A stretch of DNA of 64,000 nt, taken from assembly GCF_030693775.1 (NCBI RefSeq), contig NZ_JAUXZY010000004.1, positions 434,001-498,000 of the forward strand. Direction: 5' to 3'. The translations under genes were made by a program, and so were the position numbers. Shown one piece after another: positions 24,922-34,078 of the stretch. Under the pieces are notes generated by a model. That model made no database searches, was not told the DNA's origin, and saw nothing but the letters and a program-made list of their open reading frames with translations. Numbering within the stretch: position 1 is the first letter of the stretch; every line of letters starts with the position of its first letter. Origin of the DNA: Polynucleobacter sp. (lineage in GTDB: Bacteria > Pseudomonadota > Gammaproteobacteria > Burkholderiales > Burkholderiaceae).

Positions 24922-25017
24922 CTAGCGAATTCGTGCTGCTTGATAACGCAGGAAGGCTTTTCTACCAGCCAGGAGGGCGCTGAAGATCAATGCGAAGTTG
25001 GCAAAAAATGGTTTCAT
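24922..25017 (-). CDS. Possible 31-residue microprotein
   Basis: Complement 24922-25017: ATG at 25017, TAG at 24922. It would encode a short hydrophobic helix (MKPFFANFALIFSALLAG) and a basic tail (RKAFLRYQAARIR). AAAGAG stands a few bases before ATG. It fills most of the gap between two minus-strand genes at 24.8-25.1 kb. It could also be a chance frame; no family is known. Confidence 0.35.
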   Translation of the reverse strand: MKPFFANFALIFSALLAGRKAFLRYQAARIR

Positions 25018-25127
25018 CAGGCTCTTTCTAGTTAAATTAGACGATTTTTAAGGGAAAACCCTTATTTCGACTATACGCCTTTAATTTCCTTTGTGCAGAG
25101 CACCATAAGACCATAATCCCAGTAGCC

Positions 25128-25613
25128 TTATTCTGGGCTTTGCAGCGCCTTTTGAATGTCCTTTGCGATGCTGGCTGGATCTTCTGCCGAGCCATAGCGG
25201 CGAACAACTTGGCCCTTCCGATCCACTAAAAACTTGGTGAAATTCCACTTGATTGCTTCTGTTCCCAAAATGCCTGGGGCAGCATGCTTGATAAATTTAA
25301 AGAGTGGGTGGGCATTGTCGCCATTGACATCGGTTTTGTTAAACAGCGGGAAAGTAGTCAGATAGCGCGTGCTACAAAATTGCTCGATTTCAGATGCGCT
25401 ACCCGGTTCCTGCCCACCAAATTGATTGCACGGAAAAGCAAGTACTTCAAATCCGCGATCCTGAAACTGCGTATAGATGTTTTGCAGGCCAGCGTATTGG
25501 CTAGTGAAGCCACAGCGACTAGCAACATTGACGATCAGCAGGACTTTGCCGGCGTAGTCGTTCATCTGTTCGGTAGCGCCATTTAATCGTGTAAGGCTAA
25601 TGTTCGGCAGCAT
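25128..25613 (-). CDS. Glutathione peroxidase family protein
   Basis: About 161 residues from the ATG at 25613, preferred because AAAGGA precedes it at good spacing and the family starts just there (MLPNISLTRLNG). The active-site triad is visible: Cys34 in ASRCGFT, Gln in FPCNQFGGQEPG and Trp in KWNFTKFLVD. The enzyme has Cys, not selenocysteine, so it probably uses thioredoxin to reduce lipid or hydrogen peroxides. Its start overlaps the end of the upstream MpaB-like gene by 17 bp, so the two are translated from one message. Confidence 0.9.
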   Translation of the reverse strand: MLPNISLTRLNGATEQMNDYAGKVLLIVNVASRCGFTSQYAGLQNIYTQFQDRGFEVLAFPCNQFGGQEPGSASEIEQFCSTRYLTTFPLFNKTDVNGDNAHPLFKFIKHAAPGILGTEAIKWNFTKFLVDRKGQVVRRYGSAEDPASIAKDIQKALQSPE

Positions 25614-26499
25614 GGGATTTTCCTTTATTGGAATTAAGTCCATAAATACGGCGGTAGGAGTGGGCAGCTACCCCGTTTTGCAGCGCCTTACGAACGGGTT
25701 TTGCGATCAGGTTGATAGCGGATTGAACGGCGTTTCGTTCGAAGGCGGAGGGCACTTTACGATCAATCAGAGGATATGCCCAGTCGGGCAAATTGAGGAA
25801 ACCAGCTTTGCTGACGAGCCGAACAAATGGTCTTGAATGCAGGCTGCTGGGATATTCGTCCAGCAGTGTGACGATTGCACGCGCTCGTTCGCCGTAATGC
25901 AGCTCGGGTAGATAGGCGGCAATGGCTTGATCCGTTGCAAGTGCGGTGCTCGGCAAATCAATGGCGCCGAGCCTATTTCCGATACAGCGCATTTCGACAA
26001 AGTAGCGATCGATCTCTGCGCTTGCTAAATCGGGATTGCGGTAACGCAGGTATGCGCGCATAAAGCTACTGGTTTCGGTCAGGTGGACCCAGTTTAATAA
26101 ATGCGGATCACTGGCGCTGTAGGGCTTTCCAAACTCATCGGTGCCTGTGATGTGCCCATGGATGCGATTGACCTTGTCGATCATCTGATTGGCCATGGCG
26201 GTCGGACCATAGGTGGTAGCGGCGATAAAAAAAGCAGTGCGACCAAGACGACCCTGCAAGTCGGTACGAAAACTCGAATGATCCCAGACCCCAGCAAGGG
26301 CACCGGGATGCAATGCCTGCAAGACTAGCGATGAAATACCGCCGATCATCATGGACATGAAATCAGCATGTACTTCCCATGGCATGGAGTCCGGACCCAG
26401 TAAACCAGGATCGCCGGCGGGAGTAAGGAAGGCGGTAGGTGGGCCGCTTCCACCAACGAGTTGACGCACCATTTGCTGAATAAAGAGATCTACCATCAC
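25597..26499 (-). CDS. MpaB/rubber-oxygenase-like protein (DUF2236)
   Basis: 300 residues. The motif SLVLQALHPGALAGVWDHSSF and later HLTETSSFMRAYLRYRNP fit the DUF2236 (oxygenase MpaB) family, haem-b proteins related to latex-clearing protein. The conserved His of LHPGALAG and the Arg/Asp pair around it would line the haem pocket. No signal peptide. It overlaps the peroxidase gene. Substrate unknown; lipid or polyisoprene-type chemistry would be consistent with a peroxidase partner, but that is inference. Confidence 0.82.
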   Translation of the reverse strand: MMVDLFIQQMVRQLVGGSGPPTAFLTPAGDPGLLGPDSMPWEVHADFMSMMIGGISSLVLQALHPGALAGVWDHSSFRTDLQGRLGRTAFFIAATTYGPTAMANQMIDKVNRIHGHITGTDEFGKPYSASDPHLLNWVHLTETSSFMRAYLRYRNPDLASAEIDRYFVEMRCIGNRLGAIDLPSTALATDQAIAAYLPELHYGERARAIVTLLDEYPSSLHSRPFVRLVSKAGFLNLPDWAYPLIDRKVPSAFERNAVQSAINLIAKPVRKALQNGVAAHSYRRIYGLNSNKGKSHAAEH

Positions 26500-26528
26500 G
26501 ACCCTTGATCCAAGTTAACTGTAGAAGA

Positions 26529-27176
26529 TCAATGGAGTGTTGAATTTAAATCAACGCCGTCCTCGAGTAGCTCATGAATTAAATCAAGGCGTAATCGCGG
26601 ATTGTCTTGCATCAACAGGTGATTTTTTTGGGAGACTGAAAGCGGTAGTATCTCCGCCAAGCGATTGGAGACCCAGGCGCAATCTTCGAGGCGATAGGGT
26701 TCCTGAAAAGGCAGCTGACTCTCACTCAGGCCTTGCTTTTGGACTGAAGTAATGATTTCTGAAAGGAGGAGGGCGGTGTCACTCAATTCATCCGGAACCG
26801 CGATCTCTGGATCGGCGGCAACGCACTGGACTTCACCCATCCATAAGCCGTTTTTTTCGCGCTTAGATTGCAATAGCGAAAATCGCGCATGCCCTACAGA
26901 GCGGGTCATATAAAGAGCTGGCTGGATTGGATCAAACTCAATGATTTTGGCGAGGGTACCAAACTCAGACAAGAGGATGTCCGGCTTTGCTGGATCTTGT
27001 GTTTCTGCACCTTCTTCGATGCCAACAATCCCAAAGAATTCCTGATTTTTAAAGCATGACTTCATCATATCGAGGTAGCGCACCTCAAATATCTTGAGCG
27101 CAATCAGCCCCTCTGGAAATAAAACCGTTTGCAGCGGAAACAAGGGAATCCAAAAAGGTTTTGTGAGATCGGTCAT
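26529..27176 (-). CDS. Stand-alone LON substrate-binding domain protein
   Basis: 215 residues matching the N-terminal (LAN) domain of Lon proteases: WIPLFPLQTVLFPEGLIALKIFEVRYLDMM is the family opening. No AAA+ or protease domain follows, so it is the stand-alone form common in Proteobacteria. It probably binds proteins, but the role is not settled. It lies 29 bp upstream of the MpaB-like gene on the same strand. Confidence 0.85.
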   Translation of the reverse strand: MTDLTKPFWIPLFPLQTVLFPEGLIALKIFEVRYLDMMKSCFKNQEFFGIVGIEEGAETQDPAKPDILLSEFGTLAKIIEFDPIQPALYMTRSVGHARFSLLQSKREKNGLWMGEVQCVAADPEIAVPDELSDTALLLSEIITSVQKQGLSESQLPFQEPYRLEDCAWVSNRLAEILPLSVSQKNHLLMQDNPRLRLDLIHELLEDGVDLNSTLH

Positions 27177-27229
27177 AAGTGCAATGTACAGGATCTAATG
27201 CAAATCTGCAGTGGGCCAGCAGACCCCAC

Positions 27230-28207
27230 TTAGGAAACGACCTTCGATAGAATCGCCTCGTGGCGCATGGCCCATGACGGAATGCCGGACTCTTGGTTGT
27301 TTAAAACCTGCGCTATAAAGTCAAGACTGAGCTCCTGGGTCGCTTCTTTCACTTGGTGATTTAAAACCGCGCCCCCGGTACGGGTGCGGTCCGTAAACAT
27401 GCTGTGTGAGCCGCCCTCAAAAACAGCCAAGGCTTTGCGTTCACTCCCAATGGCTTCAAAAATAGCCAAGCGATCGGGATAGCCGCTAAAGTAGCCTGGA
27501 ATTTGGATATTGTCTTCGGTGGCCGTAATGTGCAGGGTAGGCAAGCGGACCGGCTGCAAGATCGAGTCCACTGCATTTTGGCCATAAAACCGCGGCGCTG
27601 AAATCAGGATGGCAGCTTTAATGCGGGGATCGTTCAGATCAATTGGAACGGCATTGCGACTAACGCGCGCGCCAGACGCAAGCAGGGTGGTGTTCGCCCC
27701 ATAGGAGTGCCCGGCAGCAATAATTTGATTTGGATTGATTGCCTGACCCAGAGAATCACTCAATATTTGTGTCAATGCAAAGCGTAAATCAAATACCCTA
27801 GCAAGCGCTTCTTGTTCTTGCGCTGCTTCTTGTAGTCGGGACACTAAATTAAACGGATTGCCAAACCAGATCGAGCGATCACTGCCAACGTGCTGCACAT
27901 GTAAGCTGGCTAGACCATGGCTTGCCCAGTAACTTCCTAGGTAGCTATAGCCCAAGCGCGATCCACCAATGCCGTGGGAAAAAATAATAAGCGGTACAGG
28001 AGCTGCAGAGGATGATGCAATGGGCTGGTAAAGCCGAATGGGCACAGGGCGCTGACGGGCATCATCAAACCAATCGAGATCGTGAGTCTGAAATGTAGAC
28101 GCCGAGGCCAATCCCTGCAGTGGAAAAAGAGCAAGCGAGGGCGCGGCTACTGCCAGTCCGGCAGCAGGAAGCCGTTTTAGAAATTGCCTTCTAGAAAAAT
28201 GAACCAT
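27230..28207 (-). CDS. Tat-exported alpha/beta hydrolase (PAF-acetylhydrolase-like)
   Basis: About 325 residues from the ATG at 28207, which puts SRRQFLKRLP, a twin-arginine signal, at the N-terminus; an earlier start at 28237 is possible. The mature domain has an oxyanion strand (IIFSHGIGGS), nucleophile motif AAGHSYGAN and late Asp/His positions (GGSHSMF). The family hydrolyses short esters or lipid acetates. Export by Tat implies folding in the cytosol before transport to the periplasm. It stands between a LON-domain gene and a small membrane gene on the same strand. Confidence 0.82.
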   Translation of the reverse strand: MVHFSRRQFLKRLPAAGLAVAAPSLALFPLQGLASASTFQTHDLDWFDDARQRPVPIRLYQPIASSSAAPVPLIIFSHGIGGSRLGYSYLGSYWASHGLASLHVQHVGSDRSIWFGNPFNLVSRLQEAAQEQEALARVFDLRFALTQILSDSLGQAINPNQIIAAGHSYGANTTLLASGARVSRNAVPIDLNDPRIKAAILISAPRFYGQNAVDSILQPVRLPTLHITATEDNIQIPGYFSGYPDRLAIFEAIGSERKALAVFEGGSHSMFTDRTRTGGAVLNHQVKEATQELSLDFIAQVLNNQESGIPSWAMRHEAILSKVVS

Positions 28208-28273
28208 GGTGCATTCTATTTTGCTTTTGCAAATCAAGCAGCAGGGCTTCTAACTCAGGAAACTTCGGCCCTA

Positions 28274-28537
28274 TTACTTATTACGTCGACGCTGTGCCAA
28301 GAATTGCACCAAACGAAAATGACCATAACCCAAAACGAGTGCAAATACGGCGATTGAGTATTTAATCTCAATTCCAGTCAGGGAGTGCGTAATGGTAGAA
28401 AACAGAGCAGACCACAGCATGATGCTGAGGTAAGAAACCACAATCAGGGGCTCTTTAATGCGCGTGCCATCAAATGCTTTGGTGTACGCAACTGCGATGG
28501 GTGCGAGAGAGAGGAGTAGGTAGAGGAATATCTTCAT
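28274..28537 (-). CDS. Small three-helix membrane protein
   Basis: 87 residues. Hydrophobic segments at about residues 2-19, 31-50 and 58-80, ending in a basic tail (RRRNK). The N-terminus could also be read as a signal sequence. I recognise no family. It lies between the cytochrome c gene and the Tat hydrolase gene on one strand. Function unknown. Confidence 0.6.
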   Translation of the reverse strand: MKIFLYLLLSLAPIAVAYTKAFDGTRIKEPLIVVSYLSIMLWSALFSTITHSLTGIEIKYSIAVFALVLGYGHFRLVQFLAQRRRNK

Positions 28538-28581
28538 GAATAAGGGTAATGGTATTGCATTTGATCGCTTGAATTCGCTGA

Positions 28582-28920
28582 TTACTTATTGCTATCCAAA
28601 ATCCATTCAGCAAGCTTTTTGGCATCTACCTCGCTTATCTTGGTATTGGCGGGCATCACCACTACACCCCATGCACCGCCACCGCCAAGCCGGATTTTAG
28701 TTGCCAGTGTATCGACCATTTGCGCCCGTGGCTGGCTTTGATAGCGCGCAGCAATTGCCTTATAAGATGGACCGACTACTTTGCGATCCATGGCATGGCA
28801 ACCCATACAGGTATTCTGTTTGGCTAAATCAGGCGATGCATGCGCAGGGATAAACGGGATAGCAAGTAAACCAAATGCTAAACCAGTACTAATGACAGTA
28901 TTCAATTTGAATGGAATCAT
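28582..28920 (-). CDS. Small class I cytochrome c (c551-like)
   Basis: About 112 residues from the ATG at 28920, which gives a signal peptide (MIPFKLNTVISTGLAFGLLAIP, cleavage near AHA). Haem-binding CMGCH is at the mature N-terminus, and the distal Met ligand stands in VVVMPANTKIS, with GGGGAWG before it as in c551/c552-type cytochromes. It is a soluble periplasmic electron carrier, a plausible donor to the cbb3 oxidase at 43-46 kb. Haem attachment would depend on the ccm system at 52.7-59.3 kb. Confidence 0.88.
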   Translation of the reverse strand: MIPFKLNTVISTGLAFGLLAIPFIPAHASPDLAKQNTCMGCHAMDRKVVGPSYKAIAARYQSQPRAQMVDTLATKIRLGGGGAWGVVVMPANTKISEVDAKKLAEWILDSNK

Positions 28921-28985
28921 AATCAGCACTTTACAGGGTTTTGGCAAGGCAATAACCCCATGTATCAACCCATTATTGGTTGAAC

Positions 28986-30056
28986 TTAGTCTGAAAATGT
29001 GACAACGTGATCCGCACCCAAGCGAATCCCAATTTTCTCGCCAATGTGGTGGTCGTGGTGGCTTGGGACGTACGCAAATACCTCTTGGCCTGATGCGAGC
29101 TTTAAGGTGTATAAAAAATCAGCACCCCGAAAGGTTTTACGAATTACTTCCGCTAGTAATGGACTTGCATCATCGTGCTGAATATCATCGGCACGCAAGA
29201 GCACATCCACTATTCTGCCAATCGGATCGTGGTGATCATTGTCTAATTTGAGTTTGCCGAGTTCAATTTCAACCATGGCATTGTCTTGAATTGCGCCCTT
29301 TACAAATACCCCGCGGCCAATAAAGTCGGCTACATAGCGATTGATCGGTTGGTGATACAAATCATAGGGTGTATCCCATTGCACAATATTGCCGTCATTC
29401 ATGACGCCGATGTGATCAGCAATCGCGAATGCCTCGAATTGATCATGCGTTACTAAAAGTGCCGTTACTCCATTGCTTTTTAAGATCTCACGCATTTCGG
29501 AAGCAAGGCGCTCGCGCAAATCGACATCAAGACTGGAGAAGGGTTCGTCCAGCAGAATTAAATCGGGCTCGGGTGCCATTGCCCTTGCCAATGCAACCCG
29601 TTGCTGTTGGCCGCCGCTAAGTTCATGTGGATAGGCTTGGCTCTTATTGGCTAGCGAAACCTTCCCGAGCCAATCCATGGCAACCGCGTGACGCTGATTT
29701 GCGGGAAGGGCGCCAAGACCAAACATCACATTCTCAATTACCGACAAATGGGGAAACAGGGCGAAATCCTGAAATACCATCCCCACTCGGCGCTGGCTGG
29801 GGGCTAGATTCACTGTGGGGGAGCTAACCACCTTGTCGTGCAACTTAATTTGACCGTGTTGTAAGGGCTCAAAGCCACAAATAGCCCTTAAAACGGTTGA
29901 CTTACCGCAGCCCGATGGCCCTAGCAGGCAGGCAATGCCGCCTGGCTCAAGCTGAAGATTAAGATCATGCACGATGCGCATCAAGCCCTTGCCATCCGGT
30001 TTGGGATAGGCAATTTCAACTTCCTCAAGCGAAAGTAGGGGTTGAACTGGATTCAT
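28986..30056 (-). CDS. Iron(III)-type ABC transporter ATPase
   Basis: 356 residues. Full ABC set: Walker A GPSGCGKST, Q-loop MVFQDFALFPHLS, signature LSGGQQQRVALARA, Walker B LILLDEPFSSLD, then a TOBE-like C-terminus (VLLRADDIQ). Sequence style is FbpC/PotA-like. The permease gene is divergent, 71 bp away, and the pair looks like an Fbp iron uptake system. No periplasmic binding protein is found next to them in the window. Confidence 0.87.
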   Translation of the reverse strand: MNPVQPLLSLEEVEIAYPKPDGKGLMRIVHDLNLQLEPGGIACLLGPSGCGKSTVLRAICGFEPLQHGQIKLHDKVVSSPTVNLAPSQRRVGMVFQDFALFPHLSVIENVMFGLGALPANQRHAVAMDWLGKVSLANKSQAYPHELSGGQQQRVALARAMAPEPDLILLDEPFSSLDVDLRERLASEMREILKSNGVTALLVTHDQFEAFAIADHIGVMNDGNIVQWDTPYDLYHQPINRYVADFIGRGVFVKGAIQDNAMVEIELGKLKLDNDHHDPIGRIVDVLLRADDIQHDDASPLLAEVIRKTFRGADFLYTLKLASGQEVFAYVPSHHDHHIGEKIGIRLGADHVVTFSD

Positions 30057-30076
30057 CCCTATAATTTTCGCATTAA

Positions 30077-30093
30077 CCGGTTAAATTCACCGG
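30077..30093. promoter_or_regulatory. Inverted repeat between divergent ABC transporter genes
   Basis: CCGGT-N7-ACCGG, a perfect 17-bp inverted repeat, sits in the 71-bp gap between the ATPase (minus) and permease (plus) genes. It is well placed for a regulator acting on both. It does not resemble the usual AT-rich Fur box. Regulator unknown. Confidence 0.4.
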
Positions 30094-30127
30094 ATTCACT
30101 GTTTTAGCCCTTACGATCGCCCCCGAA

Positions 30128-31720
30128 ATGAGCCGAATTGTTGTTCTGATCGCACTATTGCTCTCCTTGCCATTGCTTGGCTTGGGCGTTCCTTTTTTGT
30201 TTCCAGAGAGTATTCCGGGCGCTGCCAGCATCGGGGGTCAAGGAACCTTGGCGCACCTATGGGAATTTGTGCTCGGCGACTATTTGATATCCACGGTTAT
30301 TTTGCTAGTGGGTGTAGCGCTTGGCGTCTTTGTTTTAGGGGTAGGTAATGCATGGTTAGTAGCCAATTACCAGTTCCCGGGTAAGCGTATTTTTGAGTGG
30401 GCATTAATTTTGCCCCTCGCAGTGCCCACCTATGTCATGGCCTACTTATTTGTCGATATGCTGGATTTTTCTGGCCCAGTACAAACTGGACTGCGGCAAG
30501 TATTTGGGCTGGAGCGTTTGTGGTTTTTCCCGGACCCCAGATCCTTAGGTGGTGCCATTTGGACTTTTTCATTTTGCCTTTTCCCTTATGTCTACTTGAT
30601 CGCACGCACTGCGTTTTTGGATCGCAGTGGACGCCTTTCTGAGGTCGCTGAAACCCTGGGCTACAGCGGCTTTCAGGCCTTTTACAAACTGGTTCTCCCG
30701 ATGGCTCGCCCCGCTATTTTTGCGGGCATGGCGCTGGCTTTAATGGAGGTCTTGGCTGATTACGGCGCCGTATCGTATTTCGGCATACAAACATTCGCTA
30801 CCGGAATTTTTCGTGCTTGGCTATCTTTTGGTGATCGATTGGCTGCGGTGCAGCTCTCACTGGGCTTATTGGCTTTCGTATTCCTTATTTTTTACATTGA
30901 ACAGCATAATCGGGCGCGGCTTCGTTACGCCACATCAGGCAGTGTGCCGCGTGCAACGATGGCAAAAAAACTAAGCGGCAAAAACGCCTTATTTGCTTTT
31001 ACGGTTTGTGGTCTTACCGTTTTATGTTCTTTTGTATTGCCCGTATTGGGCTTGCTGCAGTTGCAGTGGGAGCAGGGCATTACGATCGATGCGCGTTACA
31101 CCACCTGGCTTGGCAACTCCATCTGGTTAGCGAGCGTGACCGCGCTTATTTCAGTTGTTTGCGCACTTTTTCTAGCTTACTTTGCTAGAGCTTCTAAGAG
31201 CGCCATGATGCGCACCGTCAATCGCCTGTTAGGCCTGGGCTACGCCTTACCTGGTGCAGTATTGGCCGTCGGTATTCTTTCTTTGCTTGGTCTAATTGAC
31301 TCGGCATGGATTATGTCGGCAACAGTATGGGTATTAATTTATGCCTACCTGATTCGCTTTTTATCTTCTAGCTTACAAAGTGTCGAGACGGGGCTATCGC
31401 GTATTACACCCGCGATGGATGGAACAGCTGCTTTATTAGGGGCGTCGCAATGGCAAACCATGACGCAAATTCATTTGCCTTTGCTTAAGCGCAGTTTGTT
31501 GACCGCCGGTCTATTTGTTTTTGTCGACGTGATGAAAGAATTGCCGGCGACCTTACTATTGCGACCATTTAACTTTGATACTTTAGCGGTGGCCACCTAC
31601 CAATTGGCGGCAGATGAGCGTTTATCAGAGCTCGCTTTGCCGTCCCTTACGATTGTGTTAGCAGGCCTGATTCCAGTGATTGTGTTGTCGCAGGCTATGT
31701 CGAAGACTAGGGCTTATTAG
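30128..31720 (+). CDS. Iron(III)-type ABC transporter permease (fused, two-domain)
   Basis: 530 residues with about twelve membrane helices and two permease domains, as in FbpB. EAA-type loops that contact the ATPase are visible: EVAETLGYSGFQAFYKLVLPMARP in the first half and a matching GASQWQTMTQIHLPLLKRS in the second. It works with the divergent ATPase to import ferric iron across the inner membrane. The missing binding protein must be elsewhere or shared. Confidence 0.87.
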   Translation: MSRIVVLIALLLSLPLLGLGVPFLFPESIPGAASIGGQGTLAHLWEFVLGDYLISTVILLVGVALGVFVLGVGNAWLVANYQFPGKRIFEWALILPLAVPTYVMAYLFVDMLDFSGPVQTGLRQVFGLERLWFFPDPRSLGGAIWTFSFCLFPYVYLIARTAFLDRSGRLSEVAETLGYSGFQAFYKLVLPMARPAIFAGMALALMEVLADYGAVSYFGIQTFATGIFRAWLSFGDRLAAVQLSLGLLAFVFLIFYIEQHNRARLRYATSGSVPRATMAKKLSGKNALFAFTVCGLTVLCSFVLPVLGLLQLQWEQGITIDARYTTWLGNSIWLASVTALISVVCALFLAYFARASKSAMMRTVNRLLGLGYALPGAVLAVGILSLLGLIDSAWIMSATVWVLIYAYLIRFLSSSLQSVETGLSRITPAMDGTAALLGASQWQTMTQIHLPLLKRSLLTAGLFVFVDVMKELPATLLLRPFNFDTLAVATYQLAADERLSELALPSLTIVLAGLIPVIVLSQAMSKTRAY

Positions 31721-31850
31721 TTACAAAATGGCTTTATTTCATCCATACCAAGGTTGAAACAATGATGAAGTGGCTTTATATTCAAATTGATATATTGATA
31801 TAGCTTTTTATTCGTTTTAGCTATGAAAAAACTCCATAACAATGGAGCTC

Positions 31851-33539
31851 ATGTATAGATATGACCAAAACGATCAAGCACTTATCCAAGAGCGGGTAGC
31901 GCAATTTAGAAATCAGGTCGCCCGCCGTGTGCAGGGCACACTGCTTGAGGACGAGTTTAAGCCCCTGCGTTTACAAAACGGCTTATATCTTCAGCGCCAC
32001 GCCTATATGCTGCGTGTTGCCATTCCCTACGGGATGTTGAGTTCCGATCAATTGCGCACCTTAGCTGACATTGCACTTCGTTATGACCGTGGTTACGGGC
32101 ACTTTACTACTCGCCAGAATATTCAATTTAACTGGGTTGAGTTAGAGCAGGTACCAGATATTTTGGCTGAGCTGGCGAAAGTAGAGATGCATGCAATACA
32201 AACCTCAGGTAATTGCATACGTAATATCACAAGCGATCCTTTTGCTGGAGTGGCAAGTGATGAGGTAGTGGATACAAGGCCAATTTGCGAATTACTGCGG
32301 CAGTGGTCAACACTGCATCCTGAATTCGCGTATCTACCCCGTAAATTTAAGATTGCTGTCAATGGAGCAAAGCAGGATAGAACAGTATTGTTGTGTCATG
32401 ACGTCGGAATCGAGCTTAAGAAAAATATAGACAATCAGTTGGTTGCCAATCTGTATGTGGGCGGCGGTATGGGTAGAACGCCAATTCTTGCGGAATTAAT
32501 AAGAACCGAATTAGATTGGAAAAATCTTCCATCCTATTTAACGGCCTTAGTGCGGGTATATAACCTTCACGGTCGACGTGACAATATCTATAAAGCGCGC
32601 ATTAAGATATTGGTTAAATCGTTGGGTATAAATGAATTTGCTCGGCAGGTCGAGGAAGAGTGGAATGAGATTAAGGATACACAACCTGACTTTACTCAAG
32701 CAGATTGGGATAATGTCGCGAGGCATTTCTCTAAGCCGGCATATATAAATGCTCCAGTAGTCACCCATCAAGACTTAATTTCCTCCGTAACACCACAGGA
32801 GCAGCTAGCTATTGGGCGCTGGTTACAGCGGAATGTGCGCGCTCATCAAGTGCCGGGCTACTCTAGCGTCACTTTGTCGCTGAAACCCCACGGAGTAAAT
32901 GCACCTGGAGACGTGACGGTTGCTCAAATGCAGGCAATCGCAGATGTGGCAGATCATTTTAGTTTTGGCGAACTCAGAGTTACCCATGAACAAAACCTGG
33001 TTCTGGCTGACATAGAAACTGTGCGACTAGTCGATCTTTGGAGGCGTTTAAAAAAATTGGGGTTGGCCTTAAGTAATATTGGACTACTCACGGATATTAT
33101 CGCTTGCCCCGGAGGAGATTTTTGTTCGCTGGCAAATGCCAAGTCCTTACCGATTACCAAGGCTATTCAAGAGCGCTTTGATGATATTGATTATTTGCAT
33201 GACCTTGGGGATATCTCTATCAATATCTCGGGATGCATCAATTCCTGCGGGCATCACCATGTTGGCAATATTGGAATATTGGGCGTCGATAAAGATGGAG
33301 AGGAATGGTTTCAGGTGAGTTTGGGCGGCACTCAAGGAAATGAGACTGCCATTGGAAAAATAATCGGCCGTGCCTTTTTGGCAGAAGAGATTCCGGAAGT
33401 AATAGAGCGACTGCTCAGGGTTTATGTGGAAAAACGCCATGAGGGAGAGCTTTTTTCTCAAACTTATTTACGCCTAGGTCTTGAGCCTTTTAAAGAGGCT
33501 GCCTATGCACACAATGCATTTTCGGCGAGGGTTACATGA
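31851..33539 (+). CDS. cysI: Sulfite reductase, sirohaem subunit
   Basis: 562 residues from the ATG at 31851 (MYRYDQND, the usual betaproteobacterial start; an upstream ATG at 31842 is in frame). The four Cys that hold the 4Fe-4S cluster and sirohaem are in ACPGGDFCSLA and SGCINSCGHHH. The N-terminal FTTRQNIQFNW repeats the sulfite/nitrite reductase fold. It reduces sulfite to sulfide in the cytosol for cysteine synthesis. It heads an operon with DUF934 (4-bp overlap) and cobA. No CysJ flavoprotein is nearby; the Fpr at 35.5 kb may feed it through a ferredoxin. Confidence 0.93.
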   Translation: MYRYDQNDQALIQERVAQFRNQVARRVQGTLLEDEFKPLRLQNGLYLQRHAYMLRVAIPYGMLSSDQLRTLADIALRYDRGYGHFTTRQNIQFNWVELEQVPDILAELAKVEMHAIQTSGNCIRNITSDPFAGVASDEVVDTRPICELLRQWSTLHPEFAYLPRKFKIAVNGAKQDRTVLLCHDVGIELKKNIDNQLVANLYVGGGMGRTPILAELIRTELDWKNLPSYLTALVRVYNLHGRRDNIYKARIKILVKSLGINEFARQVEEEWNEIKDTQPDFTQADWDNVARHFSKPAYINAPVVTHQDLISSVTPQEQLAIGRWLQRNVRAHQVPGYSSVTLSLKPHGVNAPGDVTVAQMQAIADVADHFSFGELRVTHEQNLVLADIETVRLVDLWRRLKKLGLALSNIGLLTDIIACPGGDFCSLANAKSLPITKAIQERFDDIDYLHDLGDISINISGCINSCGHHHVGNIGILGVDKDGEEWFQVSLGGTQGNETAIGKIIGRAFLAEEIPEVIERLLRVYVEKRHEGELFSQTYLRLGLEPFKEAAYAHNAFSARVT

Positions 33540-34078
33540 GTAAGTTAATTCATTACCCCCTTGGCGAGGCTCCACAGATTCTTGAATCTGATTGGCTGCT
33601 ATGGCAACCAAAAGACACCGCTGCACCAGTTCCATCTGGCAGACAGATCATCCCTTTTAAGTATTGGGTTCACCACAGTCAGGATTCTGAGCTATTAAAT
33701 CGGGCGCTTGCGGGGGAAATTGGTGTATGGTTTTCTGAAGATGATGATGTTCTGCAGTCTAGCCAACTAATTCATGCAGGAAAAAAATTTTGGCCTTTAG
33801 TGGCTATCAATTTTTCGATATTCCGAGATGGACGCGGTTATAGCACCGCTGCTCTATTGCGAGATCGCTTAGCCTGGAATGGACCAATTTGGGCAACTGG
33901 AGATGTATTAATCGATCAGCTCAACCAGCTCGCTCGAGTCGGCTTCGACCATTTTGTATTGCGAGCGGACCAAGACAGTAATTTAGCTCTAACTCAATTT
34001 AGCCAATATAGCGTTTTTATGCAGAATAGTTGGCGAAGCCCGCGTACGAAAAGTGAGCTCGAGAAGGTTTTAAGCTGA
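33536..34078 (+). CDS. DUF934 protein of the sulfite-reductase operon
   Basis: 180 residues. Conserved blocks IGVWFSEDDDV, FPLVAINFSIFRDGRGYSTA-like and LARVGFDHFVLR are those of DUF934, which nearly always follows cysI in Betaproteobacteria. It overlaps cysI by 4 bp and cobA by 1 bp, so all three are translationally coupled. No function has been shown; an assembly or electron-transfer role for CysI is inference from context. Confidence 0.87.
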   Translation: MSKLIHYPLGEAPQILESDWLLWQPKDTAAPVPSGRQIIPFKYWVHHSQDSELLNRALAGEIGVWFSEDDDVLQSSQLIHAGKKFWPLVAINFSIFRDGRGYSTAALLRDRLAWNGPIWATGDVLIDQLNQLARVGFDHFVLRADQDSNLALTQFSQYSVFMQNSWRSPRTKSELEKVLS

